Below are positions 1-8,181 of a stretch of DNA of 41,189 bases, piece by piece. The DNA lies in assembly GCA_022562895.1 (NCBI GenBank), contig JADFOK010000023.1, positions 1 to 41,189 on the forward strand, read 5' to 3'. The translations under genes were made by a program, and so were the position numbers. This DNA comes from Bacteroidota bacterium. Lineage in GTDB: Bacteria; Bacteroidota; Bacteroidia; Flavobacteriales; Flavobacteriaceae. The notes beneath the pieces are model-generated. The model saw only the letters and a list, made by a program, of their open reading frames with translations. It made no database searches and had not been told where the DNA came from. Each line of letters starts with the position of its first letter. Position 1 is the stretch's first letter.

Positions 1-445
1 CCATCCAGATTATCGTCGCGCCAGGTGTGGGTACCCTCGCCGGTAGGAACCTCTACAAAAACATACTCTCTTTTGGGAACCCTGGCATTGGCCACAGAAT
101 AATTAAGTTCGCTCCTAAAGACGTGCTTAATAATGTCACCTGTCCAATCAATTCTGCCGGTTATACTCTCAACAGCATCGTCACCAGTTAATAGATCGTT
201 AAAAACACGATAGTTCAAAACCACAGTCAAGTTATGATTATCACTAATTGTTGTTGCCAGCTTTGCCCTAACATTTTCTGATTTTTCTGACTGAAACAAC
301 TCGCCATTTAACGGGGTTTTATCGTCACGAAGGCTGTAGGCCAACTCGAATTGAGTCTTACTTGCAGGATTGTTTCTGATGAAAAGTTCATGGGCGGCAA
401 AATAATTTATTGATGATATTATAGAGTCACTATAATTACTAATCA
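1..445 (-). pseudogene. Fragment of a large exported/surface protein gene, no start or stop
   Basis: A minus-strand frame stays open from base 3 to base 473 and ends upstream at a stop (bases 474-476); it contains no methionine. The translation is protein-like: it includes INYFAAHELFIRNNP, LATTISDNHNLTVVLNY and, near the window edge, EVPTGEGTHTWRDDNLDG. That last segment resembles a motif I recall from large hypothetical exported proteins of Flavobacteria; no function is assigned. GC content is about 42% over the first 420 bases by my count, higher than in the genes that follow. The fragment lacks both ends and abuts another broken gene near base 445, so the joint is either a rearrangement or an assembly artefact. 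The frame is well supported; the family is a recollection. Confidence 0.5.
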
Positions 446-1114
446 GATTTTGCTCAAAAATATAAAATGCCCACTATTCGTTTAAACGAGCAAGCAATCG
501 ATTTACTGTTAAAATATAGTTGGGGAGGGAATATTCGTCAACTGCGTAATATAGCCGAACAAATTTCGGTGCTAGAACAAGAGAGAAATATTTCACGAGA
601 AACACTTAGAAGTTATTTGCAAGATGTGGGTAGCAATCTTCCTGTCGTGATAGAAACAAAAAGGAAGGAAAGTGAATTTAGCAACGAACGCGAAATACTT
701 TATAAGGTATTATTTGATATGCAGCGTGACCTTAATGATGTGAAAAAATTAACTTTGGAGTTGCTGAAAAACGGAAATACCACTAAAGTACAAGAAGAAC
801 ATTCTACTTTGATTGACAAAATGCATTCAGATACCCAAAGAAGTGAAGAATCTTTAGCGACAATTATGGAAGACGAAGAAATGTCACAAGAAAACGATGT
901 TGAGGTATTAAATATTCCGGAAAAAGCTTCTGAAGATAAATACCATTTTGTCGAAGATATTATAGAAGAGGAAAATCTTTCCCTTCAGGAAAAAGAATTA
1001 GAACTCATTAAAAAGTCTCTTGAAAAATACAAAGGAAAACGAAAAGATGCAGCTGAGGAACTAGGAATTTCAGAAAGAACTTTATACCGAAAAATAAAAC
1101 AATATGATTTGTAA
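446..1114 (+). pseudogene. Sigma-54-dependent Fis-family activator, C-terminal third only
   Basis: This is the tail of a bacterial enhancer-binding protein, which activates RNA polymerase carrying sigma-54. The frame from codon 446 (DFAQKYK, then ATG at 467) enters the end of the AAA+ domain: MPTIRLNEQAIDLLLKYSW followed by the sensor II motif GNIRQLRNIAE. A long acidic linker follows (roughly residues 60-170 from the ATG), then a Fis-type helix-turn-helix at the C-terminus (KDAAEELGISERTLYRKIK). The Walker A and B motifs and the GAFTGA loop are missing; an in-frame TAA at 440-442 closes the frame upstream. The family usually has about 400 or more residues, so roughly half is lost. The clean gene lies 27 bases before lptE. 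The ATG at 467 is internal and unlikely to be a natural start. Confidence 0.85.
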
Positions 1115-1141
1115 ATTAATCCCTTTGTAAGTACTTCGATT

Positions 1142-1654
1142 ATGAATCGCATAAGACATATATTTACAATTCTTCTAATTGTAACCGCCATACAAAGTTG
1201 TGGTGTTTACTCTTTTACAGGTGCCGATATAGATTATTCAACCACCAAAACATTTCAGGTTAGTTTTTTTCAGAACAACGCCCCTATTGTGGAACCGGGA
1301 ATAGACAGAGTTTTTACGCAACAGTTACAAGATCTCATCTTAAACCAGACTAGCTTAGACCTGGTAAACAACAGTGGGCATTTAATATATGAGGGTGAAA
1401 TAATAGAATATTATATTGCTCCTATTACTGCTACTTCACAAAGCACAGCTGCACAAAACAGATTAACCATTAGCGTGAATTTAAGATTTTATAATACTAA
1501 TGACGAAGAAAAAGATATGGAACAACGATTTTCCTTTTATTTTGATTATACCGGAAGCACCCAACTTATAGGTTCACAGTTGGACGATGCCGTAAACATT
1601 ATTTTTGAACGTATTACACAAGATATATTTAATATAACGCTTGCGAATTGGTAG
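1142..1654 (+). CDS. lptE: LptE-family LPS-assembly lipoprotein
   Basis: LptE is an outer-membrane lipoprotein that plugs the LptD barrel and helps insert lipopolysaccharide into the outer leaflet. The 170-residue product starts with a lipoprotein signal peptide (basic MNRIRH, hydrophobic stretch, lipobox AIQSC with Cys20). The rest has the length and pattern of the Bacteroidetes LptE family (GVYSFTGADI after the Cys, then alternating beta segments and a C-terminal helix). It sits 27 bases after the activator remnant and 6 bases before the next gene, probably in one operon. lpxB and lptC elsewhere in the window belong to the same LPS route. The assignment rests on lipobox, length and the usual gene order; sequence identity in this family is low. 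Confidence 0.8.
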   Translation: MNRIRHIFTILLIVTAIQSCGVYSFTGADIDYSTTKTFQVSFFQNNAPIVEPGIDRVFTQQLQDLILNQTSLDLVNNSGHLIYEGEIIEYYIAPITATSQSTAAQNRLTISVNLRFYNTNDEEKDMEQRFSFYFDYTGSTQLIGSQLDDAVNIIFERITQDIFNITLANW

Positions 1655-1660
1655 CATATT

Positions 1661-2569
1661 ATGAATACTAAGACCTTTACATACCTGTTGGCAAATCCGC
1701 AAACAATAAGTGCCGAACAACGTGATGAATTGACTATTATATTAGATAAATATCCATATTTTCAATCTGCAAGGGCGCTTCAGTTAAAAGGATTAAAAAA
1801 CGATAATAGTTTTTTATATAACGATGCACTTAAAGTAACAGCCGCATATACATCCGATAGGGATATTCTTTTTGAATATATCACATCTAGTAGTTTTATA
1901 CAAAATGAAATTTCCGAAGTTATTCAGCAACACGATGATTCGGTAATTGAAATGGATGTGATCTCTGAAGATATTTCAGAACAAGTAAGCATTGAAATAG
2001 ATAATAAAATAAAAGCTGAACTTAAAAAAGCAGAAGCTATACTTAATCCTGATCTATTCAAACGCAAAGTAGATTCAGTTAAAAAAATTGCTGAAGAAAT
2101 TCAACAACCTGAAGAAATTTTAGGCATTGACAAACCTCTTGATTTCACCAATGAAGATTCACATTCATTTTCAGAATGGTTAAAACTTACTACGGCTACT
2201 CCTATAATACGTGATAATAATAAAGTTGACAAATCAGGAAAAGAAGAGATCCAAACAAATATTACACAACAGGGCAAACATAAAGAAAAGGAACATAAGT
2301 TTCAGCTAATTGAAAAATTCATTCAGGGGAAACCCAAACTTCATCCAAAGGATACCATATCAGAAAATATAAATTTGGCTGCATCCTTTACACAAACTTC
2401 AGACTCTTTAATGACAGAGACTTTGGCCAAAGTATATCTACAGCAAAAAAATTATCAAAAAGCCCTACAGGCTTATAAGATTTTAATTTTGAAATATCCC
2501 GAAAAAAGTGGTTCCTTTGCAGACCAAATTCGGGCAATAAAAAAATTGATAAATACAAGGGAATCATGA
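1661..2569 (+). CDS. Hypothetical protein with a C-terminal TPR-like segment
   Basis: This 302-residue protein has no signal peptide or membrane segment and is probably cytoplasmic. The N-terminus (LLANPQTISAEQRDELTIIL, then YPYFQSARALQLKGLK) looks helical and TPR-like. The middle is charged and acidic, probably flexible. The C-terminus (about 255-290) carries a recognisable tetratricopeptide unit: ETLAKVYLQQKNYQKALQAY followed by LKYPEKS. The start is 6 bases after the lptE stop, and its TGA overlaps the secG ATG by four bases (ATGA), so translation is probably coupled. A gene of this kind between lptE and secG is usual in Flavobacteria as I recall. I do not know its function. Confidence 0.75.
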   Translation: MNTKTFTYLLANPQTISAEQRDELTIILDKYPYFQSARALQLKGLKNDNSFLYNDALKVTAAYTSDRDILFEYITSSSFIQNEISEVIQQHDDSVIEMDVISEDISEQVSIEIDNKIKAELKKAEAILNPDLFKRKVDSVKKIAEEIQQPEEILGIDKPLDFTNEDSHSFSEWLKLTTATPIIRDNNKVDKSGKEEIQTNITQQGKHKEKEHKFQLIEKFIQGKPKLHPKDTISENINLAASFTQTSDSLMTETLAKVYLQQKNYQKALQAYKILILKYPEKSGSFADQIRAIKKLINTRES

Positions 2570-2907
2570 GCACTTTTACTATATTTTTAATCCTCATAAT
2601 ATTTGTAGCCTTCTTATTAGTAATCGTAGTTATGGTACAAAACCCAAAAGGAGGAGGATTGTCCTCATCGTTTGGTGGTGGTGGAACACAACAAATAGGT
2701 GGAGTACAAAAAACAACCGATTTTTTAGATAAAAGCACTTGGACATTAGCTACCCTTTTATTGGTTTTGATATTACTTTCTAATATTTCTATTATGGGAG
2801 GTGTTAGAAATACCGATTCTAAAGCATTTGATGAAGATGCAGTTCAAAATGTTTTAAATACGACCACAAAAGAAACACAAACAGATACAAGTGGAGATAC
2901 CAATTAG
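2566..2907 (+). CDS. secG: Preprotein translocase subunit SecG
   Basis: SecG is the small accessory subunit of the SecYEG channel in the inner membrane. The 113-residue product has the family's layout: a first transmembrane helix (about 4-24), the conserved VVMVQNPKGGGLSSSFGG loop rich in glycine, a second helix (about 58-77) and a short acidic tail. The ATG overlaps the stop of the preceding gene (ATGA). It is the last gene of the lptE operon; 268 bases with a promoter candidate separate it from groES. Confidence 0.92.
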   Translation: MSTFTIFLILIIFVAFLLVIVVMVQNPKGGGLSSSFGGGGTQQIGGVQKTTDFLDKSTWTLATLLLVLILLSNISIMGGVRNTDSKAFDEDAVQNVLNTTTKETQTDTSGDTN

Positions 2908-3111
2908 TGAATAACCAAAATTATTTTATAAACCCATTTCTCGGTAAAAATGTCAGCTTGTCATAAGTTGTATTTTTTTTTAATCAATAAAAGCAAATAG
3001 TTTCAAAACACGTATAAACATTGGATTATCTATATAGCAATATTAATTAACATAACATTCTTATCATCGATACGAGTGTAAATGGGATTCAAAATGTCAT
3101 ATTTAAAGCAT

Positions 3112-3127
3112 TGGCATAATTTCTGCT
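3112..3127 (+). promoter_or_regulatory. Candidate sigma-54 (-24/-12) promoter of groESL
   Basis: TGGCATAATTTCTGCT matches the sigma-54 consensus YTGGCACGrNNNTTGCW (the T at 3111 extends the match): GG at 3113-3114 and GC at 3125-3126 have exactly the required spacing. By my count 11 of the 14 specified consensus positions agree. Transcription would begin near 3138, about 38 bases before the groES ATG. I find no complete TAnnTTTG element and no CIRCE inverted repeat in 2908-3175. A sigma-54 activator gene lies three genes upstream. That this element works is inference. Confidence 0.5.
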
Positions 3128-3175
3128 TAAGATGATTGACAAACATTAATTTAACAACTAAAAAATTCATAATAA

Positions 3176-3451
3176 ATGGCATTAAAAATTCAACCACTTT
3201 CAGACAGAGTTATGGTAGAACCTCAGGAAGCTGAAACTAAAACCTCTTCAGGAATTTACATCCCCGATTCTGCAAAAGAAAAACCTCAACAAGGTAAAAT
3301 AATAGCTGTTGGAAAAGGAAAAAAAGATCACAAAATGACCGTTAAAGTTGGTGATCTCGTTTTGTATGGAAAATACTCCGGAACTGAATTAAAATTTGAT
3401 GGAAAGGATTATCTAATCATGCGTGAAGATGATATTCTTGCAATTATTTAA
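3176..3451 (+). CDS. groES: Co-chaperonin GroES
   Basis: GroES caps the GroEL ring and closes the folding chamber in the cytoplasm. The product has 91 residues, within the family norm. It shows the N-terminal LSDRVMVEP strand, the mobile loop (about 17-33, [18 protein letters not shown]) that contacts GroEL, and the C-terminal [13 protein letters not shown] strand. It precedes groEL by 104 bases without an obvious terminator, so the two are probably cotranscribed. The upstream region holds a sigma-54-like promoter candidate. Confidence 0.97.
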   Translation: MALKIQPLSDRVMVEPQEAETKTSSGIYIPDSAKEKPQQGKIIAVGKGKKDHKMTVKVGDLVLYGKYSGTELKFDGKDYLIMREDDILAII

Positions 3452-3555
3452 CCTCTACCCTCAAAACCAATAATAAATACAAATAACTAAATTCAAAAAA
3501 ATATCATCACAATAAAATTATTGCGATTTGATCATTTAACATAAAAAATTTAAAC

Positions 3556-5184
3556 ATGGCAAAAGACATAATATTTGATGTAGAAGCACGTAACAGTATT
3601 AAACGAGGTGTGGATGCATTGACAAATGCGGTAAAAGTAACCTTAGGTCCGAAGGGAAGAAATGTAATTATCAGTAAGGCGTTTGGTGGCCCTCAAATAT
3701 CCAAAGATGGAGTTACCGTAGCAAAGGAAATAGAATTAGAGGACCCTCTAGAAAATATGGGAGCTCAAATGGTAAAGGAAGTAGCTTCCAAAACCAATGA
3801 TATAGCAGGTGATGGTACGACAACAGCAACTGTGTTGGCGCAAGCCATCGTAAAAGAAGGGCTGAAAAATGTTGCTGCTGGTGCTAATCCAATGGATTTA
3901 AAACGAGGTATTGACAAAGCGGTTATTGCTGTTGTTTCAGATTTAGAGAAACAATCTAAAAAAGTAAGCAACTCCTCGGGTATGATAAAACAAGTTGCTT
4001 CAATCTCATCTAACAACGATGAAATAATTGGTGAATTAATCGCTGAGGCTTTCAATAAAGTTGGAAAAGAAGGTGTAATTACCGTTGAAGAATCCAAGGG
4101 AACTGAAACCTATGTAGAAATAGTAGAAGGAATGCAGTTTGATCGCGGATATTTATCTCCCTATTTTGTAACCGATAGTGACAAAATGCAAACAGACTTA
4201 GAAAAACCCATGATTCTTCTTTACGACAAGAAAATTTCATCTATGAAGGATTTGCTTCCAATACTTGAACTTGTAGTGCAGCAAGGTAAATCTTTTTTTA
4301 TTATTGCTGAAGATGTAGACGGTGAAGCACTTGCTACTTTAGTTGTAAACAAACTACGTGGCTCTTTAAAAATTGCCGCTGTGAAAGCGCCGGGTTTTGG
4401 TGACAGACGTAAAGCTATGTTAGAAGATATTGCTATCCTTACCGGTGGTACTGTTATTTCCGAAGAACGTGGATTTACACTTGAAAATACTACCTTGGAA
4501 ATGTTAGGTACTGCTGAAACTATTACAATAGATAAAGATAATACCATACTAATTAAAGGTGCTGGAAAGAGTAACGATATCAAAGCAAGAGTAAACCAAA
4601 TCAAAACTCAAATAGAAAATACAACGAGTGATTATGATAAGGAAAAACTACAGGAACGTTTGGCAAAATTAGCCGGTGGAGTTGCTGTATTATATGTTGG
4701 TGCTGCCAGTGAAGTGGAAATGAAAGAAAGGAAAGACCGTGTAGACGATGCTCTTAATGCAACTCGTGCAGCTGTAGAAGAAGGTATTGTTGCTGGTGGT
4801 GGTGTTGCTTTAATACGCACTAAAGAAGTATTAAAAAAATTAACTTCCAATTCCAAAGGTGAAGAAACCGGAATACAAATTGTAGCTAGTGCTATTGAAT
4901 CTCCTCTTCGCATTATTGTGGAAAACGCAGGTGGTGAAGGTTCAGTTGTAGCCAATAAAGTAAAAGAAGGAAATAAAAATTTTGGGTATGATGCAAAAAA
5001 TGGTAAATATGTTGATATGCTGGAAGCCGGAATTATTGACCCTACGAAAGTTGTTCGTGTTGCACTTGAAAATGCAGCCTCTGTTGCCGGAATGATATTA
5101 ACAACCGAATGTGCTTTGGTTGATATTAAAGAAGATACTCCTGCTATGCCTCCTATGGGTGGTGGAATGCCAGGAATGATGTAA
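3556..5184 (+). CDS. groEL: Chaperonin GroEL
   Basis: GroEL is the 60-kDa ATP-driven folding chamber that works with GroES. The 542-residue product is full length. ATP-site motifs include TLGPKGRN (about 29-36) and [11 protein letters not shown] (85-95); the equatorial aspartate region [20 protein letters not shown] is present, and the C-terminus ends in the typical Gly/Met tail [10 protein letters not shown]. No frameshift or missing motif is seen. A strong terminator follows at 5232-5258. Confidence 0.98.
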   Translation: MAKDIIFDVEARNSIKRGVDALTNAVKVTLGPKGRNVIISKAFGGPQISKDGVTVAKEIELEDPLENMGAQMVKEVASKTNDIAGDGTTTATVLAQAIVKEGLKNVAAGANPMDLKRGIDKAVIAVVSDLEKQSKKVSNSSGMIKQVASISSNNDEIIGELIAEAFNKVGKEGVITVEESKGTETYVEIVEGMQFDRGYLSPYFVTDSDKMQTDLEKPMILLYDKKISSMKDLLPILELVVQQGKSFFIIAEDVDGEALATLVVNKLRGSLKIAAVKAPGFGDRRKAMLEDIAILTGGTVISEERGFTLENTTLEMLGTAETITIDKDNTILIKGAGKSNDIKARVNQIKTQIENTTSDYDKEKLQERLAKLAGGVAVLYVGAASEVEMKERKDRVDDALNATRAAVEEGIVAGGGVALIRTKEVLKKLTSNSKGEETGIQIVASAIESPLRIIVENAGGEGSVVANKVKEGNKNFGYDAKNGKYVDMLEAGIIDPTKVVRVALENAASVAGMILTTECALVDIKEDTPAMPPMGGGMPGMM

Positions 5185-5231
5185 TCAGGTCCGGGAACTA
5201 AAACAAAGATTTTTTGTTTAATAAAATTAGA

Positions 5232-5258
5232 CCCTCACTTTTTTAGTGAGGGTTTTTT
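5232..5258 (+). terminator. Rho-independent terminator after groEL
   Basis: A perfect 7-bp stem, CCCTCAC (5232-5238) pairing with GTGAGGG (5246-5252), closes a 7-base T-rich loop and is followed by six T residues. It lies 48 bases after the groEL stop and touches the end of the convergent exosortase gene pair. Confidence 0.88.
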
Positions 5259-5682
5259 ATTTTCTTCTCTGAAAATAAAAAGCAGGCAACAATATTAGTA
5301 GGAATAATGGCTGAATTAGAAAGCGTCTAACATAAAACAGCGTTAAGAAATTTTCTGAATTTGAATAAGAAATCGAAAAATAAAAAACTGTGAATAGAGG
5401 GATCAATAAAATAAAATAAAGGATTACTGAAAACTTTAAAATACTTGTATCCTTAAAAAGTATCCAAATTATTGCTAATGAGATAATAGTATTCATTGAA
5501 AATCGTAACACTACATTGCTTAATAATCTTAAGGAATCAAATTTGGGAAGTGGATTTGTGGTATGGTCGGTTTTAAAAAAGGATAATAAAGGATCGTAAA
5601 ACAGGCTGTCTTCAAATATCCTGATGAGCATCAAAATGGAGACTAACATTAAAATAATTACTATTTTGAAAATCTTTTTCAT
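5257..5682 (-). CDS. Exosortase F system-associated membrane protein
   Basis: A 141-residue polytopic membrane protein. Hydrophobic helices lie near residues 3-20, 58-78, 84-105 and 118-136, and the tail is basic (FQRRK). It belongs to the small family found beside exosortase F in Flavobacteria; its biochemical role is not established, but the constant pairing suggests help with sorting or anchoring of cell-surface proteins. I chose the ATG at 5682 because it overlaps the upstream xrtF stop as ATGA; a longer frame to 5727 would lie inside xrtF. The assignment rests on the neighbour and the hydropathy pattern more than on sequence motifs. Confidence 0.8.
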   Translation of the reverse strand: MKKIFKIVIILMLVSILMLIRIFEDSLFYDPLLSFFKTDHTTNPLPKFDSLRLLSNVVLRFSMNTIISLAIIWILFKDTSILKFSVILYFILLIPLFTVFYFSISYSNSENFLTLFYVRRFLIQPLFLLILLPAFYFQRRK

Positions 5683-6227
5683 TTGGAGATATTGTTTTTT
5701 GAAATAACTCGAACCCAAATCATCCAAAGTAAAAATACCATTCCGTAAATAAGCCCGGGAAAAACAACACCGTGTAATATTTTTTCATGTTGTGGGTAAT
5801 GATATAATGCAATCGCCAATATTGCAATGCGCAAAATATTGAAGCCGTAAATTAAAACTGCCCCAGCAAATAAAAACAAGAAGGTTATTTTAAATTTTTG
5901 TGCAAAAGAAATTACAAATGCAAGGAATAAAATAATAATACTTATTGCATTGCACCCTTCAATAATTCTAGCTAAATATTGTTGGTTTATAAATAATTTC
6001 ATAGTTGGTTTTGATATATGTGGGATAACTTCGGAAGAATAACCAAAACCCGAAATTAAAGTACTACTCTGCTTAGCAACCAAATTTGTTATGAAATCGG
6101 GAGAGTAATTTCCTTCTTTAGAAAAATTTAAATACACGGAATACAAAAAACTTAAAACAAGATACGTGCCTAAAAACAATACGACAAATCGTACAACAGT
6201 TTTATATTTTTGAAATAGGGCTTTCAA
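5679..6227 (-). CDS. xrtF: Exosortase family protein XrtF
   Basis: Exosortases are inner-membrane cysteine transpeptidase-like enzymes that process proteins bearing a C-terminal sorting tail. The 182-residue product has multiple membrane helices and the three catalytic positions in the right context: Cys92 in EGCNAISI, Arg133 in NILRIAILA, and His152 in LHGVVFPGLIYG. The short length is typical of the XrtF subgroup. The downstream gene overlaps by four bases and encodes the usual XrtF partner. No substrate with a sorting tail is visible in the window. A possible promoter element (TATTTTTG, 6247-6254) lies 20 bases upstream. Confidence 0.92.
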   Translation of the reverse strand: MKALFQKYKTVVRFVVLFLGTYLVLSFLYSVYLNFSKEGNYSPDFITNLVAKQSSTLISGFGYSSEVIPHISKPTMKLFINQQYLARIIEGCNAISIIILFLAFVISFAQKFKITFLFLFAGAVLIYGFNILRIAILAIALYHYPQHEKILHGVVFPGLIYGMVFLLWMIWVRVISKNNISK

Positions 6228-6246
6228 ATTAATGATTCGTTAATAA

Positions 6247-6254
6247 CAAAAATA
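6247..6254 (-). promoter_or_regulatory. Possible -7 element for xrtF
   Basis: On the minus strand these bases read TATTTTTG, matching the Bacteroidetes -7 consensus TAnnTTTG, 20 bases before the xrtF start. I see no clear -33 TTG at the right distance, so this is weak. Confidence 0.3.
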
Positions 6255-6314
6255 TAGAAATAGAATTTGGCGTATGTCCACTCTTTAAAATACTTTTACA
6301 TAAAGAATTAAGCA

Positions 6315-6770
6315 ATGTCTTTTAAAATTTTACAGTATAAAGTAAAAACCATAATAGAAAATAATAACTTAACTGTAACTCGACGTCTTACAGAGATTTG
6401 TGAATTATTAAAGAAATCGATTATTTATTATGACTGGGTAGGGTTTTATTTTGCAGATCAAGAGGAAAAATCATTGCATTTAAAAGCATATGCCGGTGAG
6501 CATACAGACCATACCATAATTGCTTTTGGAAAAGGTATTTGTGGACAAGTTGCTATTTCAAATAAAAAATTCGTGGTAAAAGATGTGAAATCTCATAGCA
6601 ATTACCTTGCATGTAATATAAAAGTGAAGGCTGAAATAGTCATTCCTCTTTTTAAAAACGGAAAAAATATAGGACAAATAGATATTGATTCTCATACCCT
6701 AAACCCTTTTTCAAAAGATTATGAAGATTTTTTAGTTTGGTTAAATGACAAAGTATCCGGAATACTTTAA
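6315..6770 (+). CDS. GAF-domain protein, likely free methionine-(R)-sulfoxide reductase
   Basis: The 151-residue protein is a single GAF domain of the YebR/fRMsr type, which reduces free methionine-R-sulfoxide in the cytoplasm. Family motifs are in order: DWVGFY (about 40-45), GKGICGQVA (73-80), VVKDV, YLAC (97-100), EIVIPL and GQIDIDS. Cys76 and Cys100 match two of the three active cysteines of E. coli fRMsr (equivalents of Cys94 and Cys118). The third (the Cys84 equivalent, before the GICG motif) is absent; this stretch reads HTIIAFGKG. That could mean a two-cysteine mechanism or another function. The gene is isolated, converging with the permease gene 6797-8050. Confidence 0.8.
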   Translation: MSFKILQYKVKTIIENNNLTVTRRLTEICELLKKSIIYYDWVGFYFADQEEKSLHLKAYAGEHTDHTIIAFGKGICGQVAISNKKFVVKDVKSHSNYLACNIKVKAEIVIPLFKNGKNIGQIDIDSHTLNPFSKDYEDFLVWLNDKVSGIL

Positions 6771-6796
6771 AATCTCAAAAAAAGAAATTTTTAAAA

Positions 6797-8050
6797 TTAC
6801 ATTCCCGTTCTAATAGCTTCAACAGGATCAAGTTTAGAGGCAGATATTGCTGGAAGTATTCCTGAAATAAGACCTATAATAGCAGAAATCGATGTGCCAA
6901 TAAACATATTCCAGGGAGAAAGTATAAACTCAAAATCACCTGTAAATTGAGATGCAATTATCGAAACAAAATACACTAGAATTAACCCTATTAAACCACC
7001 AATAATTGCAAGAATTACTGCTTCAAACAAAAACTGAAAGAGTATAAACCTGTTTTTAGCTCCCAGAGATTTTTGGATTCCAATTAAGCTGGTACGTTCC
7101 TTTACACTTACAAACATAATATTTGCAATTCCAAAACCACCCACTAACAATGAAAATCCGCTTATTATTAGTCCCATTATATTCATTTGTCTCGTAATAT
7201 TATCTATAAAATCTGTAAATCCTTTCAATTGGTTTACAAAAAAAGTATCCACCTTATCGAACTTAAGACCCCTGGACAAACGCATCTTTTGTTTTAATAT
7301 GGCAATAAACTCTGCATTGTCTACCCCTTTTTCTGGTTTTATTATAATTTGAGGGAAAGTAGATTTGTTATTATCGCCATAAATTTTTCTGGTCATATTC
7401 ACCGGAAGGAAAATAGCGGTGTCTTTTGAGTTTCCAAAAATACCCGAACCTTCTTTTTTAAGAACTCCAATAACAATAAATTTTCTTCCGTAAAACCGTA
7501 CTTTTTTTCCTATGGGATCACTAGAACCAAAAAGATTTTCTGCAATTTCATCTCCTAAAATAACAATGGGAGTACCACTAATTGATTCTGATTCATTAAA
7601 AACCCTCCCATTTGCAATTTGCAAAGCCTCAATATCAAAATATTCATGGGTGACAGCCCCAATTTCAACATTTGAAACCGATTTTTCTTCGAACCTAATT
7701 GATGTTGCAGGCACATTTAATGAATAAGAAATAGCTTCAATGTTTGGCAAATTTCTTTTAAGATATTGGTATTCTTCATAGGTAACATCAGGAAATTGTT
7801 GCCACTTCCATCTGGGAATATCTGTTGGTCCAAACGAAAAACGCATGATAATAATCGTGCTATTATCCAAAGTGCTGATAGTTCCTTCTATTTCTTTTTT
7901 CAACGAATCTACTGCGGCTAAAACCGCAATAATCGAAAAGATACCTATAGTAACACCCAACAATGATAAAAAAGTACGAAGCCGATTATTTTTAAGTGCA
8001 TTTATCGCAAAATTGAAGCTTTCCTTTAATACGCGAAGGTAAATTATCAT
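6797..8050 (-). CDS. ABC transporter permease, MacB/FtsX type
   Basis: A 417-residue inner-membrane protein with the MacB layout: TM1 at about 27-47 (RTFLSLLGVTIGIFSIIAVL), a periplasmic MacB core domain (about 50-280), and three C-terminal helices of the FtsX domain. It ends with the family signature KLDPVEAIRTGM. Such proteins couple cytoplasmic ATP hydrolysis to movement of a periplasmic domain, exporting or releasing lipoproteins, peptides or drugs. No ATPase or membrane-fusion gene is adjacent, so the partner must be encoded elsewhere and the substrate is unknown. It is a single-gene unit, diverging from purH. Confidence 0.88.
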   Translation of the reverse strand: MIIYLRVLKESFNFAINALKNNRLRTFLSLLGVTIGIFSIIAVLAAVDSLKKEIEGTISTLDNSTIIIMRFSFGPTDIPRWKWQQFPDVTYEEYQYLKRNLPNIEAISYSLNVPATSIRFEEKSVSNVEIGAVTHEYFDIEALQIANGRVFNESESISGTPIVILGDEIAENLFGSSDPIGKKVRFYGRKFIVIGVLKKEGSGIFGNSKDTAIFLPVNMTRKIYGDNNKSTFPQIIIKPEKGVDNAEFIAILKQKMRLSRGLKFDKVDTFFVNQLKGFTDFIDNITRQMNIMGLIISGFSLLVGGFGIANIMFVSVKERTSLIGIQKSLGAKNRFILFQFLFEAVILAIIGGLIGLILVYFVSIIASQFTGDFEFILSPWNMFIGTSISAIIGLISGILPAISASKLDPVEAIRTGM

Positions 8051-8133
8051 CCTCTGTTATTCAGAAATTTATTAAGCAATAAATATAGGTCGTTTTCTGT
8101 AAACTTATGTTACAAATTTCATATGTAATTATG

Positions 8134-8141
8134 TATTTTTG
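8134..8141 (+). promoter_or_regulatory. Possible -7 element for purH
   Basis: TATTTTTG matches the Bacteroidetes -7 consensus TAnnTTTG and lies 40 bases before the purH ATG. A TT-containing stretch about 22 bases upstream (8108-8111) is only a weak -33 candidate. Confidence 0.35.
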
Positions 8142-8181
8142 CTCCTGTTTACAGAAATAGGTAGACAATAAAATAAATTTC

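Noticed and set aside
2908..3175. Search for a CIRCE element or HrcA-type control of groESL
   Set aside because: No TTAGCACTC-N9-GAGTGCTAA-like inverted repeat is present.
3765..4955. Three open frames of 107-127 codons on the minus strand opposite groEL
   Set aside because: They are shadows of groEL; composition is serine/alanine-rich without any domain, and groEL is intact.
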